A stretch of DNA of 19,011 nt from Annulohypoxylon bovei var. microspora (GCA_022836615.1 MU405488.1:1-19011), one strand, 5' to 3'; shown: positions 9,390-18,701, counted from the stretch's first letter. The notes: a model not told the origin generated them from the sequence alone. Program-made: numbers and translations.

Positions 9390-10480
9390 AAAATATTTAT
9401 AATTTTTACATTATAAATCACTTAAAAAAGAATAATATTATTATAATTATTTCAAAGTCCTTTTATTAATTAATTATAAAATAAAATATATAAAAGTTTT
9501 ATAAAAATTATAATATTTATAATTAAGTTTACGTTTAATAAATTTAATAAAAAAGGTTATTAAAACCTTTATTTATTTTTAATTATTACTTTTTAAAGCT
9601 ATTCATTAATTTCATAATAAAAATATTAATAAAAAAAAAACCTTTAATATTTAATAATAATTATTTATTAATTATTAAAATAAATTTTATTAAAAATAAT
9701 AAATACCATAAAAATTAAAGCGTGTACCACAAGGTTTATATATATTTACATTAAATATTATAACCTTTTTATAATAATAATATTAAACCGAAAAAACAAT
9801 TAAACGAACACATTTTAAATAAAACTTTATAAATTAATAAAGGTGGTATAACATTTATCCATTACTTTTAACCTAAAGATTAATAAGTCCATAAAAAGGA
9901 TAAATTAAAAGGTATAAGCATATTTGCGGTGTTTTTTAACCTACACACAATTTAATTGGTTAAAAATATTACTTACAATAATAATAATAATTAATAATTA
10001 AAATATAATGGCCGGGTTAAACCCTTTTTACATAACACATGAATACCATGTATACTTAATTAAATAAATCGTTAATAAGGCTTTAAATAAATCATTTAAG
10101 GAATAATAAGCCGTGGACTTTATAACCAGGATTAAAAAGGTTAATAAATACATTTAAGCTACCATGGTTATAATTTAAAAATATATAAAACGTATAATAA
10201 ACCAATTTTAATTAAAAGGCCTTAAATACAAGGTAAATAATAAGGTTTAATTAAACTTAAAAAACATTATAATACCATAACTTAAAAAGAAATTTTCTTA
10301 ATTACACGTGAAATATAAAATAACCAAGGTGATTAACTTTTATATAATAAAATTAAACGTACTTATAAGAATTTGGCCATAATTTTACATTAAATTATTT
10401 AAGCCGGCAACCATAAACCCGTTGCCATTTTAGGTATAAAATAACACTTAACCACCACCCTTTATTAATTAAAATAACAA
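9390..10480 (+). pseudogene. Integrase of copy 1
   Basis: The N-terminal zinc finger of HHCC type is readable. A Tyr codon (9398, from His) and His (9419) are six residues apart, and two Tyr codons (9509 and 9518, from Cys TGT) form the Cys-x2-Cys. A P-L-F-I then I-N-F-I stretch from about 9570 matches the start of the catalytic core (PLPIP...DFI). The loop at about 9850-9900 reads N-P-K/N-L-K-I-N-K-S form of the HPQTDGQTE motif, followed by Y-L-R-C-F, then N-W at 9954-9959 and G-L-N-P-F-Y. Frame changes separate the zinc finger (frame 2) from the core (frame 3). It would have joined element DNA to the host chromosome. Confidence 0.8.
9686..9693. other. Empty-site counterpart of the hAT-like insertion
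   Basis: TTTATTAA occurs once here in copy 1, at the exact point where copy 2 carries the hAT-like element between two copies of TTAATAAA. Flanks on both sides match copy 2. Confidence 0.8.
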
Positions 10481-10487
10481 AGACCCC

Positions 10488-10650
10488 GAATACATTATCG
10501 AGAAAATTTTACGATCGGAAAGTAAATATAAAGGATAAGGCGTACGTAGGATAATATTAATTAAATAAAAGGGTTACGTAAAACTAACGTAAAAACCTTA
10601 AAAAAAATTAAAAAATATAAAAGCTTTAAAAACGTTTTATTAACGATTTA
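10488..10650 (+). pseudogene. Chromodomain of copy 1 pol
   Basis: The frame starting at 10488 reads E-Y-I-I-E-K-I-L, the usual opening of a chromodomain, then I-K-stop-K-G-Y (10560-10577), where WKGY is expected, and T-stop-K-P, where TWEP is expected (10587-10598). The domain ends with L-K-N and a helix around K-A-L-K-T-F-Y. Both Trp codons became TAA (10566, 10590), while copy 2 keeps TGG at both. Chromodomains of chromoviral integrases bind methylated histone H3 tails and bias integration to heterochromatin. The frame then stays free of unexplained stops through the purine tract and into the LTR, ending at TAA 10746-10748. Confidence 0.85.
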
Positions 10651-10697
10651 AAGCAAGAAATGGGGTAAATAAAGAAGCCTTTGCAATTATAAGCCTT

Positions 10698-10719
10698 AAA
10701 AAACAAAAAAAGAAAATAT
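10698..10719 (+). promoter_or_regulatory. Polypurine tract of copy 1
   Basis: An A/G-rich run (AAAAAACAAAAAAAGAAAAT) directly before the 3' LTR, in the same place as the purine tract of copy 2. It is the expected primer for plus-strand synthesis. Confidence 0.65.
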
Positions 10720-11031
10720 TATTACGAATTAAGGACTTAAAAAGTTAATTAAAATAAAAATTAACGTAAGCTTATATTATAATTATAAACGTAATAAGCA
10801 TAAATCCTCATAATAAAATTATTAACAACTTTAAATAAGTCGTTAAAATTATTAAAATACATATAAAAGAGGTTTCCACGTTAATTAATTTAATCTTTAT
10901 TTTTAAATATAAATATCATAGCCTTAAAAACGAAGGATTATTATTTTTCTTTTTTTTTTTCATTAATGAAAATAACCTTATTTTTAACCTCATATAGCAT
11001 AAGTTTACCGTTACTCATGGGAACCGTCACA
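10720..11031 (+). repeat. 3' LTR of copy 1
   Basis: 312 bp, ending GGGAACCGTCACA. It differs from the 5' LTR almost wholly by transitions. The starting TG has become TA. The end is better kept than in the 5' LTR (TTACTCATGGGAACCGTCAC). Confidence 0.92.
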
Positions 11032-11036
11032 TATTA
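11032..11036. repeat. Target duplication TATTA, right of copy 1
   Basis: Matches 5365-5369; copy 2 resumes at 11037. Confidence 0.75.
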
Positions 11037-11596
11037 TAATTTTTATAAAACTTTTATATATTTTATTTTATAATTAATTAATAAAAAAACCTTAAAATAA
11101 TCGTAATAATATTATTTTTTCTTAAATAACTTATAATATAAAAATTATAAATATTTTAAATTATAATTATTTTAAAAAGCTTTTAATCCGATATTTACAT
11201 TTATTTTTTAAATAATATAATTCCTTTATTATTTAAGTTACATTTAATAATTAAAACCTTATAATTTTTAAAAATTAATAAAAAATAATAATTATTTTTA
11301 TTAATAACTTTATAAATCATTTTAAAGTTTATATTTTTAATAACCTTTTAATTTTATAAGGTTTATAAGTTTTCATTATAAAAGATTTTTTTTTTAATAA
11401 ATATAATTATAAAACTTTAATTTAATATTACCCCTTTTTTTAACACTTTAATAACATTCGTTAAAAATACTTAAATACTTATTATTATTATTTTTATTAA
11501 AGGTAATTATTTTTATTTAAATAAACATTATATATAATTTACCACCTTTTTATTTTTTTAATTTATTAAGATATTTTAACCTTATTTTAATAAAGC
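11037..11596 (-). pseudogene. Integrase N-terminal part and linker of copy 2
   Basis: Minus-strand counterpart of about 8950-9510 in copy 1, ending where copy 1 inserted, at the Cys-x2-Cys of the zinc finger. Sequence such as ATTATATAAAATAAAATATA-type runs aligns base for base with copy 1 around 9470-9500. It carries many stops. Confidence 0.7.
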
Positions 11597-12760
11597 ATCG
11601 AATTATTTTACTTTTTTATTAACTTAATATTTTATAATAAAGTTAAATTTTAATAAAATTTATTTTTAATGTATTTAATGTTTATTTAATTTATAAATAA
11701 TTATAAAATACTTTAAATTTTTATAATTTATAAAAATCGTAAAAAGTTTAATTACCTTTTATAATTCCCTTTATTATATTTTTATTAATTTAATAATCAT
11801 TAAAAACTTTTTATTATATATTTTATAATTACATTTAATTAATAATAATTTTATTAAATAATAAGCTATAAATTTTAACATTTTATTATAATTTTTTTAT
11901 AAAAAATAAACTTTTAAAACCTACCTTAAATAATCCGCTTTTAAATACATTTTTTAATTAAGGTTTTAATAAATTAAAATCGATATAATAATAAATAAAT
12001 ATTTTACTTTTTTAAACGCTACGTTTACTTTTTACCTTCATTTAAAAAAGGCTTTTTTTTTTATTAAAGTAATTAAAAACGTAATTAATTTATTAAATCC
12101 TTTAATAAATGTTTTATAAAAATTCGCGAATTTTAAAAAATTATAAACTTTTTATACGTTTATAAGTAATTCCCACCTTTTAATAATTATAACTTTATTA
12201 AGATTTACCTTAATTTTTTTTCCCACCATAATATTAAAACTTAAATATTTAATTTCTTTTATAATAAAAAAACATTTAAAAAAATCTAACTTTAAATTCA
12301 TGTTATTAAAGCGTTTTAATATTATTTTAACCTTATTTATATAATTTTTATAAAACTTATTTAAATAAATTACCACATCATTTATATATATTAAATAATA
12401 ATTATTTAAAAAATTAAATAAAATTTTATTAATATAACGTTAAAATGTTATTAATGCTTTATATAATTTAAAAAATATAATTAATTATTTAAAAGCTTTA
12501 AATTAAGTGTAAAAAGCGGTTTTCCATTTATTTCCTTCTTTTATTTATAACTTATAAAATATAACTTTAATATTAACTTTAATTAATTATTTAACCTTAT
12601 AAAAAGATTATAAGGTTTCTTTAATTAATAATAATAAATAATAATTACGTATTAAAATAACATTAAAAGCCTTATAATTTACATAAAATTAAAGGTTGTT
12701 TTTTAATTTCTTTATAAATAATATTGGTGTTTTTTTTAATAAATTATTAACCTTAATTTA
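11597..12760 (-). pseudogene. Reverse transcriptase and RNase H of copy 2
   Basis: Minus-strand homologue of 7789-8950. The catalytic box reads Y-I-N-D at 12388-12377, so the second Asp of YVDD survives although copy 1 lost both. An open stretch of 74 codons (12376-12152) continues from V-I-Y-L-N-K-F to K-V-N-L-N-K-V and keeps the frame through the point where copy 1 is shifted near 8325. Other parts have stops. The family role is as in copy 1, and this copy is also inactive. Confidence 0.85.
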
Positions 12761-14863
12761 CCTTTTATTTAATAAGCTTATTAAGGTTTTTTATAACATT
12801 AAAAGTTCTTTTTTTAACATGTTATATAAAGGCTTTTATAAAACTTCTTTTTCTTTAATTTAATCGTTTTTTTATAAATTAACCTCGATATTTAACCTTA
12901 GCTTTAATAATAATAATGTTATACCTTTATCGTTTAAAAAGTTTTTAATTTAATTTTTTAATTTATTAAATAACGTTTTTTAAATTTAATTAATTATAAA
13001 CTTTTTCTTTTTTTTTTAATATAATATTAATATTTTATATAATAATATTAAAAACTTAAACGTCTTCGTTATTTTTTTTATATTAACGTTTTTTTTCTTA
13101 GGTTATAAATATTAAGAATATATTTTCCATTATATACTTAACTTTTTTAACTTATAAATACTTTATTTTAACATTATAAAATGTTTAGGTAATATTTTAA
13201 CCCTTTTTATATATTATTAAATTATGTTTTTTTAAACTTATTTTAATCGATTTTCTTTTTACCTTATAAATAATATCATTCCATTTTATTTATAATTTTC
13301 TTAATATTAAAGAAAATATAAAATTTAAAATAATATAATTTTATATTCGTTCCTTTTTACCATTTATATTAATTTCCATATATATAAATATATTAATTAT
13401 ATAAAATTCCTTATTTTTAATTAATTTTAATTCTTTTTTTTAAATAAATATGTGCGGTAATTTTACTTGTTATATAAATCTTTTATTAAATGTTAAATAT
13501 ATTAAACATTTTAAATTTATAAACGTATTAATAAATTCTTATCCATTTAACAAGGTTTTAATTAAAAAAAAATAATATACATTTTATTTAAAATTTCTTT
13601 AATATTTACAAATCTTAATATTAATTTTTAAACACAATTTTACTTAAAAGTTACTCGTTTTTTAAACATTTTAATAATTTATAATTATTTTTAATATTTT
13701 AATCACTTAAAACCTTTATAATGATTATTTATAACGTGCCGTTTTTATTACCATAATTCAATTAAAATGTAATTTAAAACAACGGGTAAGCCATTACAAA
13801 ATGCCTTATTTTCGTATAATAAATACATTTACTTTTTTTTTTAAATTTTTTAAACTTTTAATTTAATTTCCATTATATTTTTAATAAATTATTATTACCT
13901 TAATATAAACCATTTACTTAACTCATTATTATAATTATCGTAATAATTAAAACTATATAATTCACCTCACTTATAACCATATTTTCATTCCCGTTAAACT
14001 TTAATCTTTATTTTTAAATAATTATTATATTAATAAAATTAATAACCTTTTAATTAAATATTCCTTTATATTAAATAATTATAAAATAATTTTTTTTTAT
14101 AATCCGATATTCCTTTCATTTTAACCATTATATTATTAACTTTAATTACTTATTTATTATAATTCTTTTTATTTAACTTTTTTATTATAAAAACATTTTT
14201 TAATTTATTATTTAACCTTATATTAATATAATTAATTTTATTTTCCCTTTTTTAATATAACCCGTTAATTAAAATTAATTTACTTTTAAAATCAATAAAA
14301 AAATCGCCGAAATATTAAGAAATACCTTAACATATTTTAATTAAATTTTAATAAATAACTTAAATTAATTATTTATTTTTAAATTTCTTAATTAAAATTT
14401 AAATAAAAACCTAATTGTTATATTTTTTATTAAATTTTCTTATATTAAACCATTATATTAAACGTTGTCATTTTTTAATTAAAACCGAAAACATAATTTT
14501 TAAACATTTATTTTTCTTTAATCCAAAGTATATTAAGTTTTTTAAAATAAAAAATTTTAATATAACCACATATATTAAAAAATCTTTTTATTCATTAATT
14601 TAAATTAAATATTTATCTTTAATTAAAATCATTTCTTCGGTTTCATGAAACGAATTAAAACTATTTAATAAATTAATTATAAAATTATTAAAAAAACTAT
14701 CGAAAAATTTATATATATTTAAATTATGTTAATAAAAAACGATAAATATTATAAAATTTTAATTATTTATCATTTAAAAAATATTTATATACTAGGTTAT
14801 TATTTAACGTAATAAATGTTTTTTTAAAAACTTTTATTAATTAAAAAATAATTAATAAAAATA
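12761..14863 (-). pseudogene. Protease, gag and leader region of copy 2
   Basis: Minus-strand homologue of 5681-7788. Around 13260-13385 it repeats the Y-M-E-I-N-I-N block and keeps a GGT (Gly) where copy 1 has AAT. No CCHC knuckle or protease triplet is identified. The primer-binding region next to the LTR (14821-14863) matches copy 1 apart from C/T changes. Confidence 0.6.
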
Positions 14864-15173
14864 TATAATAATTTTTATAAACAACGATAAACTTATATTA
14901 TATAAGGTTAAAAATAAGATTATTTTCATTAATAAAAAAAAAAGAAAAATAAGAACTTTTCATCCTTAAGGTTATAATATTTATACTTAAAAATATAAAT
15001 TAAATTAATTAACATAAAAACCCTTTTTATACGTATTTTAATAACTTTAATAATTCACTTAAAGTTATTAATAATTTCATTATGAAAACCTACGCTTATC
15101 ACGTTTATAACCATGATATAAGCTCACATTAATTTTTACCTTAATTAACTTTCCGGGTCTTTAATTTATAACA
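14864..15173 (-). repeat. 5' LTR of copy 2
   Basis: 310 bp. On the plus strand it begins TATAATAATTTTTATAAACA, which is the consensus TGTGACGGTTCCCATGAGTA with every difference a transition, and it ends GGGTCTTTAATTTATAACA. It pairs with 3178-3489 as a direct repeat. Confidence 0.88.
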
Positions 15174-15178
15174 AAAAA
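15174..15178. repeat. Target duplication AAAAA, right of copy 2
   Basis: Second copy of the 5-bp duplication. Dropping it restores the palindrome arms exactly (3177 then 15179). Confidence 0.55.
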
Positions 15179-15275
15179 TTCGTGAAGTTATAAATTTTTT
15201 AATATTTAAGGTTTAAATTTTTTAAAAAATGAGCGGTGAAATGGTATAAACGGTGAAGTGGTGGATAACGTTAAT
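15179..15275 (-). repeat. Right arm of the palindromic element, outer tip
   Basis: Inverted complement of 2162-2258 without gaps. Most differences are G to A on this strand (for example GAGGTGG in the left-arm complement versus GAAATGG here), as RIP would leave. Confidence 0.8.
15232..15261 (-). repeat. Doubled 13-bp motif in the right tip
   Basis: This is the inverted counterpart of the left tip. Copies AGCGGTGAAATGG (15232-15244) and AACGGTGAAGTGG (15249-15261) are separated by TATA. They differ from the left-tip complement only by G-to-A changes. Confidence 0.75.
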
Positions 15276-15381
15276 ATTAAATATTATGAAAATATTACGT
15301 TAATAAAAAATTAAAAAAACTTAAAAAAGTTTTTTCGTATATATTTAAATTATGATTTTTATAATTAAGCGAAAAATATTA
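15276..15381. other. Short AT-rich spacer between two transposons
   Basis: About 106 bp between the palindromic element and the 235-bp-LTR element, with no feature beyond A/T runs and a TATTA at its right end. It is probably the same decayed background as 32-2161. Confidence 0.6.
15377..15381. repeat. Target duplication TATTA, left of the 235-bp-LTR element
   Basis: Identical to 18702-18706. Confidence 0.7.
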
Positions 15382-15616
15382 TGTTAAAATATGTGGGCCC
15401 TTTAAGTTATTATATATAAAGTGAATGTTAAAACGAAGTGTATTAATTATTAATTAATAATAAAGTAATAATGATTTATTAATGTTTAAGCTTTTTTAAT
15501 GTGTAAAAAAGCGAAACTTTTTTATATATATTTTATATTAATTACGTTAAAGCTTTATTAAGTTTATATGAAAATTATATTAATATATTATTATATTATT
15601 TATTTATATTTTAATA
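15382..15616. repeat. Left LTR of the 3.3-kb element
   Basis: 235 bp with ATGTGGGCCCTTTAAG (15390-15405) as its most distinctive part. It mostly keeps G where the right LTR has A. The last CA has become TA. Confidence 0.85.
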
Positions 15617-16990
15617 AATTAATTTTTTTTATAACCTCGTTTTTAAGGTTAATAATAAAAAAAAAGAAAAAAAGGAGCGTTATTAAATTATTTTTTTATT
15701 AATAAACTTTTTATAAATATAAATATTTAATTAAATATACATTCGTTAATAATTTATGTTAAATATAAGGAAAATTTTTAATTAAATAAAAATTTATAAA
15801 ATATTAAATAGGTAAAACTTTTGAAATAACTTCGAAGTAGCCTTGAATTATCGTTATTTTTTATTATGATTTTTTTATTATAAATTATGTGAAAAAATTT
15901 ATATGATTTTATATAATTTTATATATTATTATATTAAGTTTTTCGTATAATTTTTTAAGGTTTTTTTTAATTAATAAATAATTTTTGTTTTATTTAATTA
16001 ATTTTTTTTTATTTTATTTTTTTATAATTTTTTAATATTGAAATTTTAATTATTTCGTTGCGATATAACGATGTTTAAAAAATTTATTATTAATGAAATA
16101 TTTTATTATAAGTGTTTTAATTATTTAATTTAATGGATTATTAATAAAAATGTAAAATATTGTTTTTATTTATATAATAAATTTATTAATTTAATTTTAT
16201 TATTTTTTTTTTATTAATTATTTATAATGTAATTATTTTTATAAAATGTGAAATTTGTTAAATTAATTATAAAGATTATATTAATGTATATTTTTTAATA
16301 TTTTTATATTTAATTTATCGTTTTTTAACGACTTTATTTTAATTTTATTATAACCGTACGATATCCTTGTTATTATTGGTCGGGATTTATATGAATATAT
16401 TTATTTTAATAATATTATTAAGTTTTAATTAAATCGTTTTTAATTTAACGTTTAAAAAAAGTTTTAATATAAAAAAAATAAATTTAATAAATTTATTATT
16501 TAATGAAAAAAGTATTAGCGAACTTTTAATAATAAACGTAATAAATGTTAGCTTTTTATTTTAAAAAATACCGTTAAATATATTCGTTTTATATTTTTAT
16601 ATTTATTTAATATTAAAAATGGTTTAAATTAAATAATTATTATTTATATTTTTACGAATAAATATTTCGTTAATTTCGTTATTAATTTAAAGCGAAGCGT
16701 TAATAATTAATTAATTTTTACTTAAATTTTTAAATTATTTAAAGTTATTATATAAGTTTTAATAAGTTATATTTTTTTTTATTTATTAATATATTTTTAA
16801 TTAATTTTTATTTTTTAAACTTTAAATTTTAATTTAATAACGTTAATTATGTTAATTTTATAAATACGTTTTAAAAAAGTTAAGGCTTATAACGGCGGAT
16901 TTATAATAAGTAATAATAATGTTATAATAAATTTATTATTATTTAATTTAAATAATAATTTTTATAATTTAAAAAAAAATGAATTATTTT
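15617..16990. other. Mutated left interior of the 3.3-kb element
   Basis: AT-rich, with G more frequent than C, so plus-strand C appears to have been the mutated base. There is no ORF. It could have held gag. Apart from the protease-like stretch listed separately, nothing is recognised. Confidence 0.6.
16354..16401 (+). pseudogene. Possible aspartic-protease remnant of the 3.3-kb element
   Basis: The frame from 16354 reads P-Y-D-I-L-V-I-I-G-R-D-L-Y-E-Y. The I-I-G-R-D-L part resembles the conserved C-terminal block (hydrophobic residues then G-R/M-D-L/W) of retroelement proteases. It is short and flanked by stops, so chance resemblance is possible. Confidence 0.3.
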
Positions 16991-17045
16991 TTATTTATTT
17001 ATAATTTAATTAATTATTCTTATATTAAAGCTTTGTTTTTTATGT

Positions 17046-17544
17046 ATTAACGTTTAATAATAAGGTATATTTTTTTAATTATTATTTATTTTATAATTTA
17101 ATAACTTTAATATTAATAATGTAAAAACTTAGTAAAGTATTAATTATTTTTTTACTTATTTTATAAAAAAGCTTTAAACTTCCTTCGCTCGTAAGGTGTT
17201 TATTTCTTAATTTAACGTTTAATAATAAAAGAAGTTCTTTTGGTTGCCATTTATTTTAATTAAATCGTTAATTATTTCACCGTAAGTTCGGTTTAATTTT
17301 TATTTTTACTTTATAATTTTATAACTTTAATATTAATAATATAAAAGCTTAATAACGTATTAATTATTTTTTTACTTATTCCACACATAAACCTCGCTTT
17401 TTTTTCATTTATAAAATATTAATTTTTTAATTTAACGTTTAATAATAAAATACGCATTTTATATTTATTATTCATTTTAATTAAATCGTTAATTATATTA
17501 CCGTAACTTCATTTTAAATATATTATAAAACAATTCGCCCATAA
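17046..17544. repeat. 220-bp tandem repeat, about 2.3 copies
   Basis: Anchors recur at a 220-221 bp spacing: ATAACTTTAATATTAATAAT at 17101 and 17321, TTTACTTATT at 17151 and 17371, TTTAACGTTT at 17211 and 17431, CCGTAA at 17280 and 17501. A shortened earlier copy, lacking about 55 bp, begins near 17046. A weak further copy may follow 17544. The sequences between anchors differ more than RIP alone would explain. Confidence 0.75.
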
Positions 17545-17851
17545 CTTTTTTCATTACCCGTTTAAAAGCTTTGCCTTTTTTTTATTAATATATAAAATAA
17601 AACATTAAACTTTAATTTTTAATTTAATCGTTATTACTTTAAATATTTATTATAAGCGTTAACTTATTTAACGTTTATTACTTTAAAACATTTTACTTTA
17701 AACGTTAATAATTAATTTATTACCCATTAAAAGCATTTCACTTTTAATATTAAATAATTCACTTTTATATAATAATTATTATTTTAAATATTTATTTTAA
17801 TTATTAATTATTATTAAATTATTTTTAAAACATCGCACTTTAATTATTTAT

Positions 17852-18083
17852 ATAATTCCTTTATTATTAATTATATATTAAAAATTTAAAAAGTCGAGTT
17901 TTTTTAAAAATTTTAATTATTAAAGTTTTAATTAATTTCGAATTTTTTAAAGTGCGCACGCATATAAATAATTTCCTTGTTATTAATTATACGTTAAAAA
18001 CTTAAAAGGTCGAATTTTCTTAAAAACTTTAATTATTAAAGCTTTAATTAATTTTAAATCTTTTAAAATGCGTTAATAAATAA
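17852..18083. repeat. 116-bp tandem duplication
   Basis: Units 17852-17967 and 17968-18083. Anchors GTCGA (17893, 18009), TAAAG (17921, 18037) and TGCG (17953, 18069) are each exactly 116 apart. Differences are largely transitions. Confidence 0.8.
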
Positions 18084-18466
18084 TTATTTTATTATTTATT
18101 ATTATAAATTTAATAATTTATTTAAAATAAAATAATATAAATGATGATATATATTAACCTTAAAAGGTTTACGTTATTTTTTAAAGTTTAATTTAAATTT
18201 AAACTTAATTCATTAATAAATCCATCGTTAAAACCATGTAAAAATAAATGACGTTTTTTTTATTTTTAATTTTCATTTAAAAGTGGATTGTTATATATTT
18301 ATTATTCTTTTAATAAATTATTATATTTTCCTTATTTTTCGCGGTTTTCTTATTTTAATAATTTTATTATTTCTTTTTTTTTCGTTTTTTTTTAATCTTT
18401 TTTCGATTTTTTCGAAGTAAATGTTTTTAATAAACGGTTTACGATAATAAGTGCAAAGTGTTAAAT
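18084..18466. other. Right interior of the 3.3-kb element
   Basis: AT-rich with a pyrimidine-heavy stretch at 18346-18415 (runs of T with TCG). No ORF, and no clear purine tract before the right LTR. Nothing identifiable. Confidence 0.55.
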
Positions 18467-18701
18467 TATTAAAATATGTGGGCCCTTTAAATTATTATAT
18501 ATAAAGTAAATGTTAAAATAAAATATATTAATTATTAATTAATAATGAAATAATGGTGATTTATTAACGTTTAAATTTTTTTAATATATAAAAAAGTAAA
18601 GTCTTTTTATATATACTTTATATTAATTATATTAAAGCTTTATTAAACTTATATAAAAGTTATATTAATATATTATTACATTATTTATTTATATTTTAAC
18701 A
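18467..18701. repeat. Right LTR of the 3.3-kb element
   Basis: 235 bp, aligning gaplessly to 15382-15616. The initial TG has become TA and the final TTTTAACA is intact. Confidence 0.85.

Larger units (their letters stand above)
5370..11031 (+). mobile_element. Ty3/gypsy chromodomain LTR retrotransposon, copy 1 (complete but dead)
   Basis: 5662 bp, with LTRs 5370-5680 and 10720-11031, TATTA at both ends and a purine tract before the 3' LTR. Internal remnants in order: a gag and leader region without a clear motif, a protease region, reverse transcriptase (7789-8343), RNase H (to about 8950), integrase with zinc-finger and catalytic parts (about 9390-10480), and a chromodomain (10488-10650). 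This order, with integrase after RNase H, defines Ty3/gypsy (Metaviridae), and the chromodomain places it among the chromoviruses. Stops are mostly TGA/TAA where Trp or Gln is expected, and there are also small indels in A-runs, so it cannot move. It lies in the opposite orientation inside the integrase zinc-finger region of its sister copy 2. Confidence 0.92.
3178..15173 (-). mobile_element. Ty3/gypsy chromodomain LTR retrotransposon, copy 2 (interrupted)
   Basis: A dead retrotransposon reading leftwards. Its LTRs are 14864-15173 (5') and 3178-3489 (3'), and AAAAA flanks both ends. Excluding the nested copy 1 and the hAT-like element with their duplications, its length is about 5.65 kb, matching copy 1. 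Read on the minus strand the order is leader and gag region, protease region, reverse transcriptase, RNase H, integrase, chromodomain, polypurine tract, LTR. Both later insertions sit in the integrase gene. RIP stops are frequent, but some key codons lost in copy 1 survive here, such as the chromodomain Trp codons. The mononucleotide target duplication is weak evidence alone. It is backed by the exact restoration of pairing in the surrounding palindrome when the element is removed. Confidence 0.88.
2162..15275. mobile_element. Palindromic long-inverted-repeat element (about 1.1 kb), split by a nested retrotransposon
   Basis: With the inserted retrotransposon (3178-15173) and one AAAAA duplication removed, this element is about 1113 bp: 2162-3177 plus 15179-15275. 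Its halves are inverted copies. Base k pairs with 17437-k at the tips and with 5436-k inside, with no gap for roughly 360 bp. Anchors include AAATATTACGTAA (2332-2344) opposite 3092-3104, TCGA at 2421-2424 opposite 3012-3015, and GATTAATTTTATTAATTAAA from 2484 opposite the stretch ending at 2952. About 265 bp in the middle (roughly 2586-2850) does not pair. The tips carry a doubled 13-bp GC-rich motif. Outside the tips lies TTAA on both sides, which is itself a palindrome, so target duplication and terminal repeat cannot be told apart. No coding remnant is visible. The form resembles Foldback or long-TIR non-autonomous DNA elements, but I cannot assign a superfamily. Confidence 0.75.
15382..18701. 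mobile_element. Second LTR-element family, 3.3 kb, probably non-autonomous
   Basis: Two gapless 235-bp direct repeats (15382-15616 and 18467-18701) have TGTTAAAA...TTTTAACA ends and are flanked by TATTA. About 30 bases differ between them and all that I see are transitions. The internal part is ~2.85 kb, too short for a full gag-pol, and its right half consists of tandem repeats. No reverse transcriptase or integrase could be read, and neither a primer-binding site nor a purine tract is clear, so the orientation is uncertain; the only hint is a plus-strand protease-like stretch at 16354-16400. It could be a deletion derivative or a LARD-type element. It is unrelated in sequence to copies 1 and 2. 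Confidence 0.8.

Noticed and set aside
14415..14603. Open frame of 62 codons on the plus strand
   Set aside because: It lies antisense to the gag region of copy 2 and has only the low-complexity Ile/Phe/Lys/Asn composition expected from AT-rich DNA.
2162..15275. A single 13-kb DNA transposon with 97-bp terminal inverted repeats
   Set aside because: The pairing continues into 2259-3177 once copy 2 is removed, so the real element is about 1.1 kb and the rest is a later insertion.
17046..18083. CRISPR array
   Set aside because: The repeats are 220 and 116 bp tandem units without short repeats and unique spacers, and the setting is a eukaryotic transposon.
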